Origin: Gymnorhina tibicen
Taxonomy: Eukaryota; Chordata; Aves; Passeriformes; Artamidae
Assembly: GCA_013399875.1 (NCBI GenBank)
Contig: VXAZ01001052.1
Location: 62,001-126,000 of the forward strand
Length of the DNA stretch: 64,000 bases
Direction: 5' to 3'
Shown here: positions 63,325-64,000 of the stretch, piece by piece
Position numbering within the stretch: the stretch's first letter is position 1
Layout of the letters: each line of letters begins with the position of its first letter
Position numbers and translations under genes: made by a program
The notes under the pieces: model-generated
Told to the model about the DNA's origin: nothing
The model's input: the letters and a program-made list of their open reading frames with translations, nothing else
The model's database searches: none

Positions 63325-64000
63325 GAGGGACACAGACATGCTGACTATATATATTTATTGGCATTACTTTCATATATATACTTGTATGTACCAATAGAAG
63401 AAGAAGTAGAGTCCTACTTAGAAGACTAGAAAAATGTTCTTGAAATCAGTGCCATGCAACACAACACAGCTCTTCTGAAAGATTTCACTGCCCCCAAGCT
63501 TTTTGTATTTGCTATCCATGCTTTCACTGCAGACAGTTTCATGTGTGTCTGTACAAGTCAAGAGCAGAATGCAGTCCTCTTTTGATCTGAAATAAAGTTC
63601 ACAGTATTCAGAGAAAAAGAAAAAGGAGAGAAACTGGAAAGAGGTTTTTTCTCAATGGAACCACTGATTACTGAACATACACAAGTAAGTCATTTCAAAC
63701 AAAGCATAGAATGGCAGCAAGGCTTTCAGGATTTTATTTAAACATTCATTTGAGCACTTTGTAAGCTCACACATTAAAAATACACTCATTAAAACTCACT
63801 TCATTAAAAATACAGTAAGACAATGACAAAATGTCTGCTGTACTGTAAATAAAACCTTTAAGGAAGAAATAATTTTAACCCTAAAAATATATGTAGCAAA
63901 AATATCCTCAAACATGAAAAAAAAAATGCAGTAACTGTAATGTCATCTTATATATGAATATGCATCTAAACACACAAAGAAAGATTAGGACCCACTTTTA

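Larger units (their letters stand above)
32900..64000 (-). other. 31 kb upstream of exon A: probable 5' intron(s), no coding exon recognised
   Basis: The reading frame of exon A needs an upstream exon ending in phase 0. I looked for sequence like RVWLRENGQHFPSTVN or DYGQ followed by a donor on the minus strand and did not find it. The interval holds three CR1 fragments, scattered simple repeats, a moderately CpG-rich patch at 57.4-57.74 kb and a CpG-island-like block at about 61.0-61.35 kb. Open frames of up to 178 codons (plus, 37709-38245) show no recognisable protein. A small or divergent exon could have been missed by eye. Confidence 0.7.

Overview
The window is vertebrate nuclear DNA, almost certainly from a bird. 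It is AT-rich and mostly intronic. At least five short fragments resemble the 3' ends of avian CR1 LINEs, some ending in the typical ATTCTATGA-like tail. No bacterial or viral gene organisation is visible.

One gene is clearly present. It lies on the minus strand and is open at both window edges: an unconventional class X myosin (MYO10 or a close MYO10-like paralogue). Twelve coding exons, A to L from high to low coordinates, lie between 32899 and 943. Joined in order they give one uninterrupted frame of 1374 nt (458 codons), and every junction agrees in phase. They encode, in order: the end of the N-terminal SH3-like region (A), the purine-binding loop (B), the P-loop GESGAGKT (C), switch [10 protein letters not shown] (D), the segment around YLLEK (E), the upper 50K domain (F to I), switch II DIFGFE (J), and the relay helix with the following segment (K, L). 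By comparison with the family this is roughly residues 41 to 498 of a protein of about 2,050. The rest of the motor, the neck, and the PH and MyTH4-FERM tail lie to the left of the window. The first roughly 40 residues were not found and probably lie to the right.

Layout: 1-942 is intron after exon L. 943-8788 holds ten exons (L to C) with introns of 124 to 2047 nt. 8789-15714 is a 6.9 kb intron with a strong CTCF-like motif. 15715-15902 is exon B, which is strikingly CpG- and GC3-rich. 15903-32740 is a 16.8 kb intron with two CR1 fragments. 32741-32899 is exon A. 32900-64000 is 31 kb without a recognisable coding exon; it holds three CR1 fragments, simple repeats and a CpG-island-like block near 61.0-61.4 kb that could be a promoter or first exon.

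The most notable observation is that the intron between exons D and E looks like a minor-spliceosome (U12-type) intron. Its donor reads GTATCCTC, a TTCCTTGAC branch-site match lies 25 nt before the acceptor, and it sits in phase 1. It is followed by a 14-nt microexon. Skipping that microexon, or retaining the intron, gives a stop codon almost immediately. I saw no novel multi-gene system.
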